Below are positions 63,681 to 64,000 of a stretch of 64,000 nt of DNA, piece after piece. This DNA comes from Diplolepis rosae (Eukaryota; Arthropoda; Insecta; Hymenoptera; Diplolepididae). The stretch spans positions 1,116,001 to 1,180,000 of the forward strand of contig JAPYXD010000045.1 in the NCBI GenBank assembly GCA_030998225.1, given 5' to 3'. The notes below the pieces were generated by a model. It ran no database searches. It saw only the letters and a program-made list of their open reading frames with translations, and was not told where the DNA came from. How positions within the stretch are numbered: position 1 is the first letter of the stretch; each line of letters begins with the position of its first letter. Both the position numbers and the translations under genes were made by a program.

Positions 63681-64000
63681 GTCGATGCAGATAATATCTA
63701 AACTGTCCGCTTTTACTGGAAGTATTATGTAACCATTGTTTACAGGGATATAACTTTCGATGTGGAGGAGGAAAGGCGAGTGGTTACACTTTTACTTCTA
63801 CGTATCGCTTTAATAAACTACTATCGCAATTATCGGTGCCTATTATTGTATACGTTGGCTGATTTCGCAAGCAAATTTTATAACCATCTATTTCTTTACA
63901 ATTGTTTCATTTTTTAGAGTCAGTAGGCGTGTAACTCACTTTGTCAATGAATAAGAATTTGTGATCTGGTATTCTTGATGATGGATGGATAAAACCACCA
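63681..64000 (-). pseudogene. errantivirus-like env, portion upstream of the R1 insertion
   Basis: Minus strand: two adjoining open pieces, DGYKICLRNQPTYTIIGTDN and, after a one-base shift near 63780, SPFLLHIESYIPVNNGYIIL and on to the insertion site. These continue into 60035-59707. The Cys positions and the NNGYII..V.. region resemble the middle of gypsy-type env. The frame is broken and cut by the window edge. Confidence 0.45.

Overview
The window reads as AT-rich, intron-containing nuclear DNA from an insect. A hymenopteran (wasp, ant or bee) is my best guess, from the look of the single recognisable host gene (a LUBEL/HOIP-type RBR ubiquitin ligase split by short GT-AG introns) and from the mix of mariner, Tc1-like, ISL2EU-like and R1-like elements. 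That assignment is inference. There are no operons, CRISPR arrays or bacterial signals. Almost everything outside two host exon regions is transposon, transposon debris or inverted-repeat (foldback) DNA, often nested several layers deep.

Layout. 0-7 kb: a mariner tail, then a 6.3-kb element with about 730-bp inverted ends around a decayed tnp2-like transposase. 7-13.4 kb: three broken mariners and an errantivirus-like env remnant; the third mariner carries a 185-bp palindromic MITE. 13.7-15.2 kb: five RBR exons of LUBEL (minus). 16-20 kb: a repeat-encoded protein remnant and a gutted LTR element (16863-19779) that keeps both LTRs, a 4-bp target duplication, an env piece and an inserted mariner. 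21.6-28.4 kb: Tc1/mariner remnants, two GATC-rich foldback MITEs, and an ISL2EU-like element encoding a 259-codon cysteine-rich ORF. 29.1-31.9 kb: a nest of large palindromes. 32.4-36.4 kb: a 4.0-kb open exon (minus) coding 1334 complete codons of low-complexity protein, possibly an upstream exon of the LUBEL gene. 37.0-42.6 kb: a Tc1-like element split by an insert that carries tandem tRNA-like units and a second, intact 362-aa DDxD transposase element. 42.6-50.7 kb: another inverted-repeat element, foldbacks, a dead Tc1-like transposase and long unassigned DNA. 50.8-54.4 kb: a foldback element into which four others are inserted. 54.5-58.2 kb: foldbacks and a short relative of the ISL2EU-like element. 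59.5-64 kb: the 3' LTR and env of a second errantivirus-like element, with a 3.6-kb R1-like retrotransposon inserted in its env and a 15-bp target duplication.

How the parts relate. The mobile elements are independent of one another apart from nesting, and the nesting gives relative ages. Two elements look youngest: the DDxD element at 37726-40211 (intact ORF, long terminal repeats, TA duplication) and the R1-like element (ORF2 open except for two stop codons). Coordinates of exons, terminal repeats and target duplications were read by eye; percent identities and homology calls are from pattern recognition and have not been computed.
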